Of a stretch of DNA of 64,000 bases, positions 54,343 to 62,272 are shown piece after piece; positions within the stretch are counted from its first letter, which is position 1; each line of letters starts with the position of its first letter. The stretch comes from Arthrobacter sp. StoSoilB20 (GTDB lineage Bacteria; Actinomycetota; Actinomycetes; Actinomycetales; Micrococcaceae). The translations under genes and the position numbers were made by a program. The DNA is taken from positions 1,984,001 to 2,048,000 of the forward strand of contig NZ_AP024651.1 in NCBI RefSeq assembly GCF_019977295.1, given 5' to 3'. The notes under the pieces are model-generated. The model saw only the letters and a program-made list of their open reading frames with translations. It was not told the DNA's origin and searched no databases.

Positions 54343-54466
54343 GTCGGTCCTGGGAAGGGTGGTGAAGTGAGTCGTTGGAACGGACGGAACCACCGTGGGG
54401 AAGAGCGCATGATTGGCGTTCTTCCCCACGGTGCGGTCAAGCTGTCAGGCCCTGATCTTCCGGGAT

Positions 54467-55951
54467 TCAGCCTTTGTCGGCGCTGCGGCGTGAACGGATC
54501 AGCAGCAGTACTGCACCAACCACCAGGAGTCCGCCGGCTGCGTACAACAGGTTCGTTCCAACGCCACCGGTCAGGGGGAGTTCAAAACCGCTGTTGGAAG
54601 GGACGTTTTTGACCTGGAGGTCAATCCCGACTGCCGTGGAACCGGCGTTGATGACGAAGGACACCGGCGCGGCCAGCAGTTCGTATCCGGCTGGGGCGGT
54701 TGTTTCAACCAGGTAGTAGGTGCGGTAGTTGGCATCCCCGGGTGCCACAGCAGCGCCGTTCGCCCAGTCTGAGTAGCGCAAACCGGACAGAGTCAGCGTG
54801 CCATCGGCAGCTACGGTGAATACGGTCTGGCCGCTGATGGCGATCGGGTTGGTGCCGGCTTTGGCGTCTGTCTCGGAAGCGTAAACGGAAAAGGATGCGC
54901 CAGAAAGGGCTGTGCCGTTCGGATCGGTCTTCTGAAGGGTCATTTCGCCCCACTTGGTGACAACCGGCGGCGTAACGATCGGTCCACCCGGCTGACCCGG
55001 GGTGCCGGTGAAGCTTCCGGCGTTCGGGTAAACGGCAGCAACGTTCTCGATTTCTCCGACTGCGTTGGCGGTGGTGTTGACAACGAGCTGGACGCGGGTG
55101 GTGTTGTGCGCGGCAAGCACGGCCCGGCCGGCTGCGGTGAACTCAACCGAAACAGTGTTGCTGGCTGCATCGAAGGTCACCACGTAGTGGGTTCCTTCGG
55201 TAAGGACGGTGCCATCGAGCAGCGTTGCCGTTGCATCGACGTAGCTCAGCTTGGGATCGAGGACATCAACAATCTTGTAACCATCAATGATGGCTTCGTT
55301 CGGGATGTCACCGGTGATGGTGAAGTCGACCGCGTCACCGAGTTTCACAGCCGGGGCGTCCGTAACCGTCTTCTCAGCACCGGTCACAGAGTTCTTGGGG
55401 TAGACGTTGACGTCGTAGATCCAGTTGTTGGTGTTGTTGGGGTCAGTGAGCGGCACCGAAATCAGGAAAGGAGCCGACGGCGTCACACCGGCCGGGTAAT
55501 TGGTTTCTGTCACCAGGTAGAGGCCCAAGGGAAGAGTGTTGAAGGCTGCTGTGCCGGTGGCGTCTGTTGTTTGGGATTGTGCGGCGCCCAGGGTGTAGCC
55601 TCCGGCCGCGATGGAACCAGCCGGATTGGCCGCAGAGAAAGTAGTGCTGAGGTTGTGGGCAGCATCCCAGCCGGCGTTCGTGCTCAGATCGATGGAATTG
55701 ACCTGCGCGATGCTGAAGGTAATGCCCGACAACGGGGTCAGTGCGCTGGTATCCACGGCGGTGCCGTTGTTCGGCAACCCGGTGGGCGTGGCTGGACGCT
55801 CAAACTTGTGGACAGTGATGGAACCAGTCCGGGTGCCATCGACAAGGGGAGCGGCGGATGCAGGAGCTACGGAAAAGGACATAGCCAGCACCGCCCCGGC
55901 GATGGTGGCGGCGGCGGTCTTCCAAAGACCCCGGGAGCGTAAATTGCTCAC
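54467..55951 (-). CDS. SpaH/EbpB-type LPXTG major pilin
   Basis: The 494-residue pilin has a signal peptide (to about residue 34, PASA-A), the pilin motif W177-x3-VxVYPKN with linking Lys186, an isopeptide-type domain in the middle, a SpaA-like domain with E-box YYLVETTAPAGYEL, and the sorting signal LPLTG (458-462) followed by a hydrophobic span and an RSRR tail. The sortase should link Thr of LPLTG to Lys186 of the next subunit to build the fibre. GTG start with AAAGAGG upstream. Confidence 0.94.
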   Translation of the reverse strand: MSNLRSRGLWKTAAATIAGAVLAMSFSVAPASAAPLVDGTRTGSITVHKFERPATPTGLPNNGTAVDTSALTPLSGITFSIAQVNSIDLSTNAGWDAAHNLSTTFSAANPAGSIAAGGYTLGAAQSQTTDATGTAAFNTLPLGLYLVTETNYPAGVTPSAPFLISVPLTDPNNTNNWIYDVNVYPKNSVTGAEKTVTDAPAVKLGDAVDFTITGDIPNEAIIDGYKIVDVLDPKLSYVDATATLLDGTVLTEGTHYVVTFDAASNTVSVEFTAAGRAVLAAHNTTRVQLVVNTTANAVGEIENVAAVYPNAGSFTGTPGQPGGPIVTPPVVTKWGEMTLQKTDPNGTALSGASFSVYASETDAKAGTNPIAISGQTVFTVAADGTLTLSGLRYSDWANGAAVAPGDANYRTYYLVETTAPAGYELLAAPVSFVINAGSTAVGIDLQVKNVPSNSGFELPLTGGVGTNLLYAAGGLLVVGAVLLLIRSRRSADKG

Positions 55952-56044
55952 GTGAACCTCTTTCTTTTTTTGGGGGTGATGCTCGGAGTGAACACCTTGG
56001 GGGGAAATACGGTCCTACCTTGGGATGGCGGACCGGGTCTGGTA

Positions 56045-58777
56045 TCAGGCCAATGCCCGCTTGCGTGAGCGCCTGAAGCTTGTGAAGGCCACGAACAGCG
56101 ACGCCGTCAGGAGTCCTGTTCCGGCTGCCGTGAGCGGCCACCAACCAATGCCTCCTGTTTCGGGCATCTTCAAAGCAGGGACATCACGGACGGTAACGAG
56201 GAACACGCCGTCGCCGTCAGGGTCACCGCTGGTCACGACACCTGAACCGCTGCCGGCGCCCAGCGTTACGGCACCATTGGGCGCAACCGTGAACTGCACC
56301 GGCTCTGCGAGGAGACTGAATCCCGCAGGTGCCTGGGTCTCCTGGAGCCAGTAAACGCCCGGCTCGATTCCGGTGATCTGAAACTGTCCAATGCTGGAGG
56401 GGACAGGCGTCACAGCGTAGGCATTATTGACGGCACCGGCCGCACCCGAGGCGTCGTCGTGGATGGCCCAGGACGAGCCCGCCATGGGGACCCATAATGA
56501 ACCCGAGGATTCCCCGACCTTCTCAAGAAGAATTTTCGACGGCGTGTGGTGGGTGGTGATGCATGCCGGATTCACTGGTGTGGCGCCAGTCGCGCAACGA
56601 AGAGGAGTCACGCTGCCACTGCCGGTGGCCATGTTGACGAGTTGGGAACTCCAGGCCGTCTGGGCGACGGTGACTTTGTAGCTCAGGACGGCCGTTGCAC
56701 CGGCCGGAAGCGTGAATGGGGCGGTGGTGAGTACCGTCGAACCTGCCGGCGGGTCGGCTACAGCGACAGGCGCTGAAGTGCCAATCTTCAGTGTGGCGGA
56801 TCCGGGCACGAAGGCTGCCTGATCCAGGACGTCCGCCAGGTTATCGGTGAGGACAACGTTGTTGATCTGCCCTCTGTCACTGGTGGCCGTCACAGAGTAG
56901 GTGATGGTTTCTCCGGGTCGAACAGAAGTGTTTCCGGCAGAAGGTATGCCGTTGACTGAGGCACTCTTTGCCATGGTCCACTGGGGTGTTACGGGGGTTG
57001 TGACGGTGGCGGAGCAGCCGGTTCCCGGAGACGGAGCACAGGCGGGATCAACGGTAGTGACCAGCGAGGTGGAGCCAGCCACAGGATTCGGTCCTCCACC
57101 TGGCATGGTGGGAACGGCGGTCTGGGCGGCGGGCACGATGGTGGCCGTATTGGTGATACTCGTTGAGCTGCCCAGGGCAACTGTGCCTGTAATCCTGTAG
57201 GTCAGTGTCCCGCCGACGTTGATACGTACAGTTCCGGAGATGCTTCCTGTGCCGCTGGGAGCGTTGCAGGCGGTCGGTGCGGTGGGTGGGAGGTTCGGGG
57301 TACCTGCAGCTGTCACACTGCAAGTCCATGCTGCGCCCTGGATGGATGAGGGCAAGGGATCAGTGAACAGAGCGTTCACGGCATCGCTGGGTCCGTTGTT
57401 ATGCACCACCACCGTGTACGTGATGCTCTGGCCGGGCACGTAGGTGGTGAGGTCAGCGCCTTTGGTGATGGACAGGTCCACCACCGGCTTCACGGTCAGA
57501 GGGGCAGTCCCCGGAGAGTAAAGCCCGGTAATGGTGGGGAAGTTGTTGGTGCAATTGGGAACCGCAGTACCGTCGTTGGCTACGCATCCCGAGTTGTTGT
57601 AAACGCCGGGAGTGTTGGACGTAACGGTAACGGTAATGGTGCACGAGACACTGCCCTGTGCGAGGTTCCCCGTCACATCCACGGTCCTGCCCGACACTGT
57701 TCCGGCTGTGCGGACACACGTCCCGCCCAGTGGCCCGACGGCAGTCAATCCGGCAGGCATTGTGTCAATGAAATGCCATCCGTTCTTGGCCATGAGGTCA
57801 GAGGTGTTGGTGACGGTGTAGGTCAGTGTTGTGTTCTGCCCCTGCGTGATAGTGGTGGGGGCAAAGGACTTGTCCAGCTGAGGGGTCACGTCCACCAGCT
57901 GCGGAAGGTCAAAACCGACGTCGTTTCCGTTGCCTGTAGCCGTAAGGTTCCGCACCCGGATGCCCAGCGTGGGAGTCGTCCCGGAAACGGGAACTTGAAT
58001 TGCGCCGGACTGCAGCTTCGCGACGCGGAAGCTGCTGCCGCCATAATTGACGGACTGGGAACTGGCATCGGAGCATGGATCCAAATTGGAGCCCACCACG
58101 GTGGGTACTCCGTTGATGAGGATGGCGAACTCCTGGCTCGCATGGTTGGAGAAGCAACTGGTTGCCCCGAAGATGCCTGAGATCGCGTAGTAATGCCCGG
58201 CGATGGTGGGAATCGTGTTCTTGGTGGTCTGCAACTGACGCCCCGCCAACTGGGCGCCGGTAACGCTGTTGGTGTACTCGCTCAGGATCTGGTTCTGGGC
58301 GGCCTGCGCGTCTGTCATGCCCTGGAAAAGGCCCATGGCATGTGCCATCTTGCCAAGCTCCGTGAAAGCGGTGTTCCGGCCACATTGATCGTTGGTCAAG
58401 ATGTTCAGGAGTCCGCCGTTGCTGGGCAATGGCGTACCTTCGCGCAGGATCCAGCCGTTGCAAGCCTGGGCGCCGGGCAGCCATGCGGCATCGGCCGTGT
58501 ACTGTTCACTGCCCGCTGCTGCTCCGCCGGTGTACGAGCCCAAGGGTATTGGCGCCGTAGCCGCGCTCGCATTTGAGAAATCTTCGCTGTAGACCAACTT
58601 TCCCGCCTGGGTGACGCCCGGCGTTCCAGGCAGGGCGGCAACAGGTGTGGGGGCATTGACGGCGCTGTAGCCGATGGTGCCGGCAAGGACCGCAAGAGCC
58701 GTTGCGAGGAGGACGAGCCGTGAGGCGGCACGCTCGCGGTTGGTCTTGGTGACGCCCCGCTTCATGTACTTCTGCAT
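56045..58777 (-). CDS. Large DUF11/SpaA-domain surface protein, probable pilus tip or ancillary pilin (MPETG signal)
   Basis: The 910-residue protein starts with a basic region and signal peptide, then an N-terminal domain of about 300 residues with paired cysteines, three DUF11-type repeats (around TTLTYTVTNTSD, ITYTVVVHNNGPSDA and TITYSVTATSD), and a C-terminal SpaA-like domain with YWLQETQAPAGFSLL. The sorting motif is MPETG (871-875) rather than LPXTG, followed by a hydrophobic span and RRSRKR. No pilin motif is seen, so it probably caps the fibre. ATG 58777 has AGGAG 9 nt upstream. First gene of the operon. Confidence 0.85.
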   Translation of the reverse strand: MQKYMKRGVTKTNRERAASRLVLLATALAVLAGTIGYSAVNAPTPVAALPGTPGVTQAGKLVYSEDFSNASAATAPIPLGSYTGGAAAGSEQYTADAAWLPGAQACNGWILREGTPLPSNGGLLNILTNDQCGRNTAFTELGKMAHAMGLFQGMTDAQAAQNQILSEYTNSVTGAQLAGRQLQTTKNTIPTIAGHYYAISGIFGATSCFSNHASQEFAILINGVPTVVGSNLDPCSDASSQSVNYGGSSFRVAKLQSGAIQVPVSGTTPTLGIRVRNLTATGNGNDVGFDLPQLVDVTPQLDKSFAPTTITQGQNTTLTYTVTNTSDLMAKNGWHFIDTMPAGLTAVGPLGGTCVRTAGTVSGRTVDVTGNLAQGSVSCTITVTVTSNTPGVYNNSGCVANDGTAVPNCTNNFPTITGLYSPGTAPLTVKPVVDLSITKGADLTTYVPGQSITYTVVVHNNGPSDAVNALFTDPLPSSIQGAAWTCSVTAAGTPNLPPTAPTACNAPSGTGSISGTVRINVGGTLTYRITGTVALGSSTSITNTATIVPAAQTAVPTMPGGGPNPVAGSTSLVTTVDPACAPSPGTGCSATVTTPVTPQWTMAKSASVNGIPSAGNTSVRPGETITYSVTATSDRGQINNVVLTDNLADVLDQAAFVPGSATLKIGTSAPVAVADPPAGSTVLTTAPFTLPAGATAVLSYKVTVAQTAWSSQLVNMATGSGSVTPLRCATGATPVNPACITTHHTPSKILLEKVGESSGSLWVPMAGSSWAIHDDASGAAGAVNNAYAVTPVPSSIGQFQITGIEPGVYWLQETQAPAGFSLLAEPVQFTVAPNGAVTLGAGSGSGVVTSGDPDGDGVFLVTVRDVPALKMPETGGIGWWPLTAAGTGLLTASLFVAFTSFRRSRKRALA

Positions 58778-58799
58778 GGTCCATTTCTCCTGACATGCC

Positions 58800-58813
58800 A
58801 CCGGAAAACCGGT
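58800..58813. promoter_or_regulatory. ACCGG-AAAA-CCGGT palindrome in the pilus leader
   Basis: Perfect 5+5 palindrome with a 4-nt spacer, 23 bp before the surface-protein ATG. It may be an operator or a short mRNA hairpin near the ribosome site. Confidence 0.3.
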
Positions 58814-58874
58814 AGCTCTTCGCCCAATTGGATGACTAGTGGATTTCAGAAGGGGATCGTGACGGAGAAGTGAG

Positions 58875-58890
58875 TGTGAGCTTTATCACA
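58875..58890. promoter_or_regulatory. Perfect CRP-family site (TGTGA-N6-TCACA)
   Basis: TGTGAGCTTTATCACA matches both half-sites exactly. It lies 98 bp upstream of the pilus operon start and 232 bp upstream of the sigma gene, in a 344-bp divergent gap without genes. A CRP/GlxR-type regulator bound to cAMP is the expected ligand. Confidence 0.6.
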
Positions 58891-59061
58891 CAGAGGCCGG
58901 TTTCCGGTCCTGCCGCGTCATCGCGCGGTTTCGGTTCCTCAACGGAAAACAAGGTACCGATTCGTTATTTTCCTGGGAGGTCGTCGGCTTTAGTCTGGTG
59001 GGGGAGCGCGGCCCCTGGACATGGCGACTGCGTGAGGGCTGCAGCAGCGTGGCTCTCCTGT

Positions 59062-59085
59062 CCCGGACGTTGTTGTCCGGGTTTT
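59062..59085 (+). terminator. Terminator-like hairpin in the sigma gene leader
   Basis: CCCGGAC / GTCCGGG with loop GTTGTT followed by TTTT, 36 bp before the ATG of the sigma-factor gene and on its strand. No plus-strand gene precedes it in the gap, so it may be an attenuator. Confidence 0.5.
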
Positions 59086-59121
59086 CCGTTCACCTTGTCG
59101 TGTCCGTCAGTAGGCAGCGCC

Positions 59122-60915
59122 ATGGGGGCGGATCCAAGACGGAACAGATTGCGGGACAGTAGCTCTGGAGTGGGGCTGGCCGAGCCGGCACTAAGCGATG
59201 AGCAACTGGTTGAGCAGGTGCGCTCCGGTGACACCGCCGCCTTCGATGCTCTTTATGGCAGGCATCGCGTGATGGCGAGGCACGTCGCTGCAGCCCAAGT
59301 CGACAACAGTGCTGACGTTGACGATGTAGTGGCTGATGCCTTTGCATCCGTGCTGGAATCACTGACCCAGGGGAAGGGCCCCGACTTATTTTTCCGCGCC
59401 TATTTGCTGACCGCAGTCCGCAGAACCGCTTACAGGGCCAACCGCTCCGGTTCGCGAACGCGGCCCACTGACGAGTCCTATCTCTTGGATAGTGCGCATT
59501 ACCATCAGGATTTGGTGCTGGCCGAATTCGAAACAGCCGCTGTGGCCCAAGCCTTCAAATCCCTTCCCGAGCGATGGCAGGCCGTTCTGTGGTACGTCGA
59601 CATTGAGGGCATGAAGCCCAGGGCAGCGTCGCCGATGTTGGGGCTCAGCCCCAACGGCGTTTCCGCCCTTGCCCTGAGGGCAAGGGAAGGTTTGCGTCAG
59701 GCCTACCTGCAGAACCATGTCAAAGCCTCTGTTGGCGAGGACTGTGAGGAGTACTCTGCGCAGCTTGGGGTCTATTCCCGCAAAGGACTCAGCCCACGAT
59801 CCGAACGGAAAGTCCAGTCCCACCTGGAGGAGTGCTCAATGTGCACGGCTCTCTTGCTGGACCTTCATGATGTCCAATCCTCAATGAGGTCTGTGCTGTT
59901 CCCGTTGATAGCGGGAATTGCCTTCAGCCCGGCAATTGCCGCTGTGGCTTCAGCCTCTGGTTCAGCCGGTGCGACTGCCGCAGCAGGTGCAGCCCATGGC
60001 GGCATGGCACTGCCCATGAAAGTGGTTGTCGGGGTGCTTGTGGCTGCCGTGGCGGGCTCCGCAGCAGTGGCAGCCATGGGCGCTGCGGGCATGTTTGTTC
60101 CGGGCGCACAAACGGCCGAGATTGCGCCTTCGCCGAAGCCCCGGGGAGTAACTCCAAGACCTACGGCCAGCCCGACGCGGCCACTGGTTCCTGTTCCGGG
60201 GGAAACAGGCCAGGCCAATCCACCCACAGCAGCCGAGGTGCCGGCACTTCCCGCAATCTGGGTGGTGCTGCGGCGAAACACCAACCCCTCGTTGCCGGCA
60301 CTGCCCCCCGCGCCCGGAGGGTCGACCCCAAAGGAGCCGCCTTCCTTGCCTCCGGTCCTGCCCACCATTGCCCCCTCTGCGCCCGGGACCAACCCGCCAG
60401 TTGTCCCTTCAGCATCCCCATCAGCCACAGCATCCGTCCCTCCCGCTGCCACGCCGACGGGCAACACCACGCCCTCGCCCCAACCGTCGTCGTCGAGTCC
60501 AGCCCCAACCCCGACTCCGACTCCGACGCCGACGCCGACGCCGACCCAAACGAATCCGGTGCCGGCTGTGACAGCAGACTTCTCGGCAGAACCCGGCACC
60601 ACTGCTTCCGACGCGAATGTAGAAATTGTTTTTGTCCTCGGCGACGGGAGGATTCCAGCATCTGCTGAAGTGACATTCAGCTTGTCGGAGGGATCAGGCC
60701 TCATCCCAGGTAAATTGATCGAGCCATCAGGCTGGAGCTGCCGGAAGGAACACGACGATATTCCGGAGCTGAAGTGCACCAGTACCGCGGTGGACCCGGG
60801 AGCCCTCGGTTTCCATATGGGAGTCACCCGCAAAGACCCCAACCAGACAACCACGATGACCTACACGTTCAGCGGCAGTGGGATTGCGCCGACGACGTTC
60901 GTGGACACCTTTTGA
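59122..60915 (+). CDS. Sigma factor fused to anti-sigma zinc finger, membrane helix and extracytoplasmic tail
   Basis: A 597-residue ECF-type sigma factor with an unusual extension. Region 2 is at about 25-110, region 4 at about 140-200 (LPERWQAVLWYVDIEGM, then MLGLSPNGVSALALRAREGL). A ZAS-type zinc finger follows (Cys208, His234-x3-Cys238-x2-Cys241), then one or two hydrophobic spans (about 258-285 and 298-325), a Pro/Thr-rich stalk (about 335-505) and a beta-rich C-terminal domain. It looks like a sigma factor carrying its own anti-sigma and sensor. Divergent from the pilus operon, which it may control. ATG 59122 is the likely start; the frame opens to 58870. Confidence 0.82.
   Translation: MGADPRRNRLRDSSSGVGLAEPALSDEQLVEQVRSGDTAAFDALYGRHRVMARHVAAAQVDNSADVDDVVADAFASVLESLTQGKGPDLFFRAYLLTAVRRTAYRANRSGSRTRPTDESYLLDSAHYHQDLVLAEFETAAVAQAFKSLPERWQAVLWYVDIEGMKPRAASPMLGLSPNGVSALALRAREGLRQAYLQNHVKASVGEDCEEYSAQLGVYSRKGLSPRSERKVQSHLEECSMCTALLLDLHDVQSSMRSVLFPLIAGIAFSPAIAAVASASGSAGATAAAGAAHGGMALPMKVVVGVLVAAVAGSAAVAAMGAAGMFVPGAQTAEIAPSPKPRGVTPRPTASPTRPLVPVPGETGQANPPTAAEVPALPAIWVVLRRNTNPSLPALPPAPGGSTPKEPPSLPPVLPTIAPSAPGTNPPVVPSASPSATASVPPAATPTGNTTPSPQPSSSSPAPTPTPTPTPTPTPTQTNPVPAVTADFSAEPGTTASDANVEIVFVLGDGRIPASAEVTFSLSEGSGLIPGKLIEPSGWSCRKEHDDIPELKCTSTAVDPGALGFHMGVTRKDPNQTTTMTYTFSGSGIAPTTFVDTF
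60506..60546 (+). repeat. CCGACN hexamer repeat encoding Pro-Thr stalk
   Basis: Six or seven near-perfect hexamers (CCGACT then CCGACG) within the sigma-factor gene, coding for PTPTPTPTPTPT. Such repeats can change copy number and so stalk length. Confidence 0.7.
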
Positions 60916-61031
60916 CCTGCGGTTGCTATGCCCGGTGGGGTTGGCCCGGTAGGTTGGGTGCATCGTGTTGACAGCCCTCGAAGTCCCCGGCGTTGCGGGA
61001 TGGGCGCCAAGGAACAACGAAAGTGGGTCCC

Positions 61032-61964
61032 GTGGGTTTCTTCAAAAAGAAACGGCCTGAGCAAGAACCGTCCGACGAGGATTTGTCCTTCTTCACGGTT
61101 TCCGAAGCCCAAAGGTTTCGGACAACAATCCGCGAAGTCTTCGGCGAGCTGGGCTACGAGGTACACATTTTCAGCGACCGCGCCGTTGATGCTGACGGAC
61201 GGGGTTATGGATTCTGGAATGTTGCTGCGTCGTGCCACAACCGTCCGGAATCCCAATGGCGGGACACCATAAGAGAACATCTGCAGAAGGTTCTTGCCAG
61301 CTTTGAAGCGCCCGATCCGTTCGAATGCCTCACGCCTGCAGATGTGGCACGCCGGGTCCATGCACGCCTATACGAAGCATCCAGCATTCCAAATCCGGAC
61401 GCTTATCCCCACACCGAATTTGCTCCAGGTGTGATCGAAATGCTGGCACTGGATCTTCCCGATACCGTGGCAGTGTTCAATCGGGAACACGCGGGGAGAT
61501 GCGGAGGCTGGGAAGCTCTGCGTTCCCAGGGAATTGCGAACTTGAAGTTGGTGGAAGACCAGCACCTGGAAACCGTGCCTGTGCAAGGCGGTGGCTCATT
61601 TACTGCCCTCTTGGGTGATTCGGTCTATACGGCGAGTAAGGCTTTGTTGCTGCCAGGACTTGCTGAAGAGGCGTCCGGCCAAACCTTGCGCCCTGATCTT
61701 GGCTGGCTGATGAGCATGCCCAACAGGCATCAGTTGGTGTGGCACCTCATCAGCGATGAAACCCTGGTGATGGTCCTGGACGGCATGGTGCGCTTCACTG
61801 CCATGGGCTACGGCGACGCACCTGGACCAGTGAGTCCCCATGTCTACTGGAGCAACGGCGCTGGCTATGAGCAACTGACCGCGTTGTCTGAGGATGGAAA
61901 GTTGTCGATCCGCGTCGGCCCGGAGTTTCAGGCCGTTCTGGAAGCAGTTTTGTCCAAAGACTGA
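61032..61964 (+). CDS. Hypothetical protein
   Basis: A 310-residue soluble protein that I do not recognise. Visible features are a lysine-rich start (VGFFKKKRPEQEP), a conserved-looking opening domain (FTVSEAQRFRTTIREVFGELG and GYGFWNVAASCHN), a middle with LPDTVAVFNREHAG and a C-terminal WHLISDETLVMVLDGMVRFTAMGYG. No signal peptide or membrane helix. GTG 61032 is chosen; GTG 61023 has a better-spaced AAGGA and is equally possible. Not obviously tied to the sigma gene 116 bp upstream. Confidence 0.6.
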   Translation: MGFFKKKRPEQEPSDEDLSFFTVSEAQRFRTTIREVFGELGYEVHIFSDRAVDADGRGYGFWNVAASCHNRPESQWRDTIREHLQKVLASFEAPDPFECLTPADVARRVHARLYEASSIPNPDAYPHTEFAPGVIEMLALDLPDTVAVFNREHAGRCGGWEALRSQGIANLKLVEDQHLETVPVQGGGSFTALLGDSVYTASKALLLPGLAEEASGQTLRPDLGWLMSMPNRHQLVWHLISDETLVMVLDGMVRFTAMGYGDAPGPVSPHVYWSNGAGYEQLTALSEDGKLSIRVGPEFQAVLEAVLSKD

Positions 61965-62092
61965 GCATTCCATCCTCCCGGCCGAGCAGATCGGCCAAGT
62001 TCTTGCCTGTTTTTGCGCCTCGTTCTACGGAAGTACAGCGGACGTACTGCGAATTCGCGTCACGAACCGCTGCATCGGCGCACTTCGTCAGC

Positions 62093-62260
62093 ATGCAAGA
62101 CGATCAAGAACCCGAACTGCCCCGGAACTGTCCCGGTCCTGCGCTGCCCTGCAAGGAGCTGGCGGTGACGGCTCCCGTCCTCGCCGCGAAGCTGGCCAGG
62201 CTTGCACCGGAGCAACTGGCAACGATCTTCCCGCCGGAGAATTCTGTCGGTCCGGTATGA
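62093..62260 (+). CDS. Possible small protein of 55 residues
   Basis: An ATG-started frame, MQDDQEPELPRNCPGPA..., ends 12 bp before the nuclease gene. It has an amphipathic helix (APVLAAKLARLAPEQLATIF). There is no Shine-Dalgarno, so coding status is doubtful; it could also be leader DNA. Confidence 0.25.
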   Translation: MQDDQEPELPRNCPGPALPCKELAVTAPVLAAKLARLAPEQLATIFPPENSVGPV

Positions 62261-62272
62261 CACAGTCTTTAT

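Noticed and set aside
58870..59121. N-terminal extension of the sigma factor from GTG 58870
   Set aside because: It would translate through the perfect CRP site and the leader hairpin, and the sequence has a Cys/Trp/Gly mix unlike sigma region 1.
48422..61000. Accessory block as a prophage or integrative element
   Set aside because: No integrase, transposase, phage structural gene or flanking direct repeat is visible. The surface genes form coherent operons.
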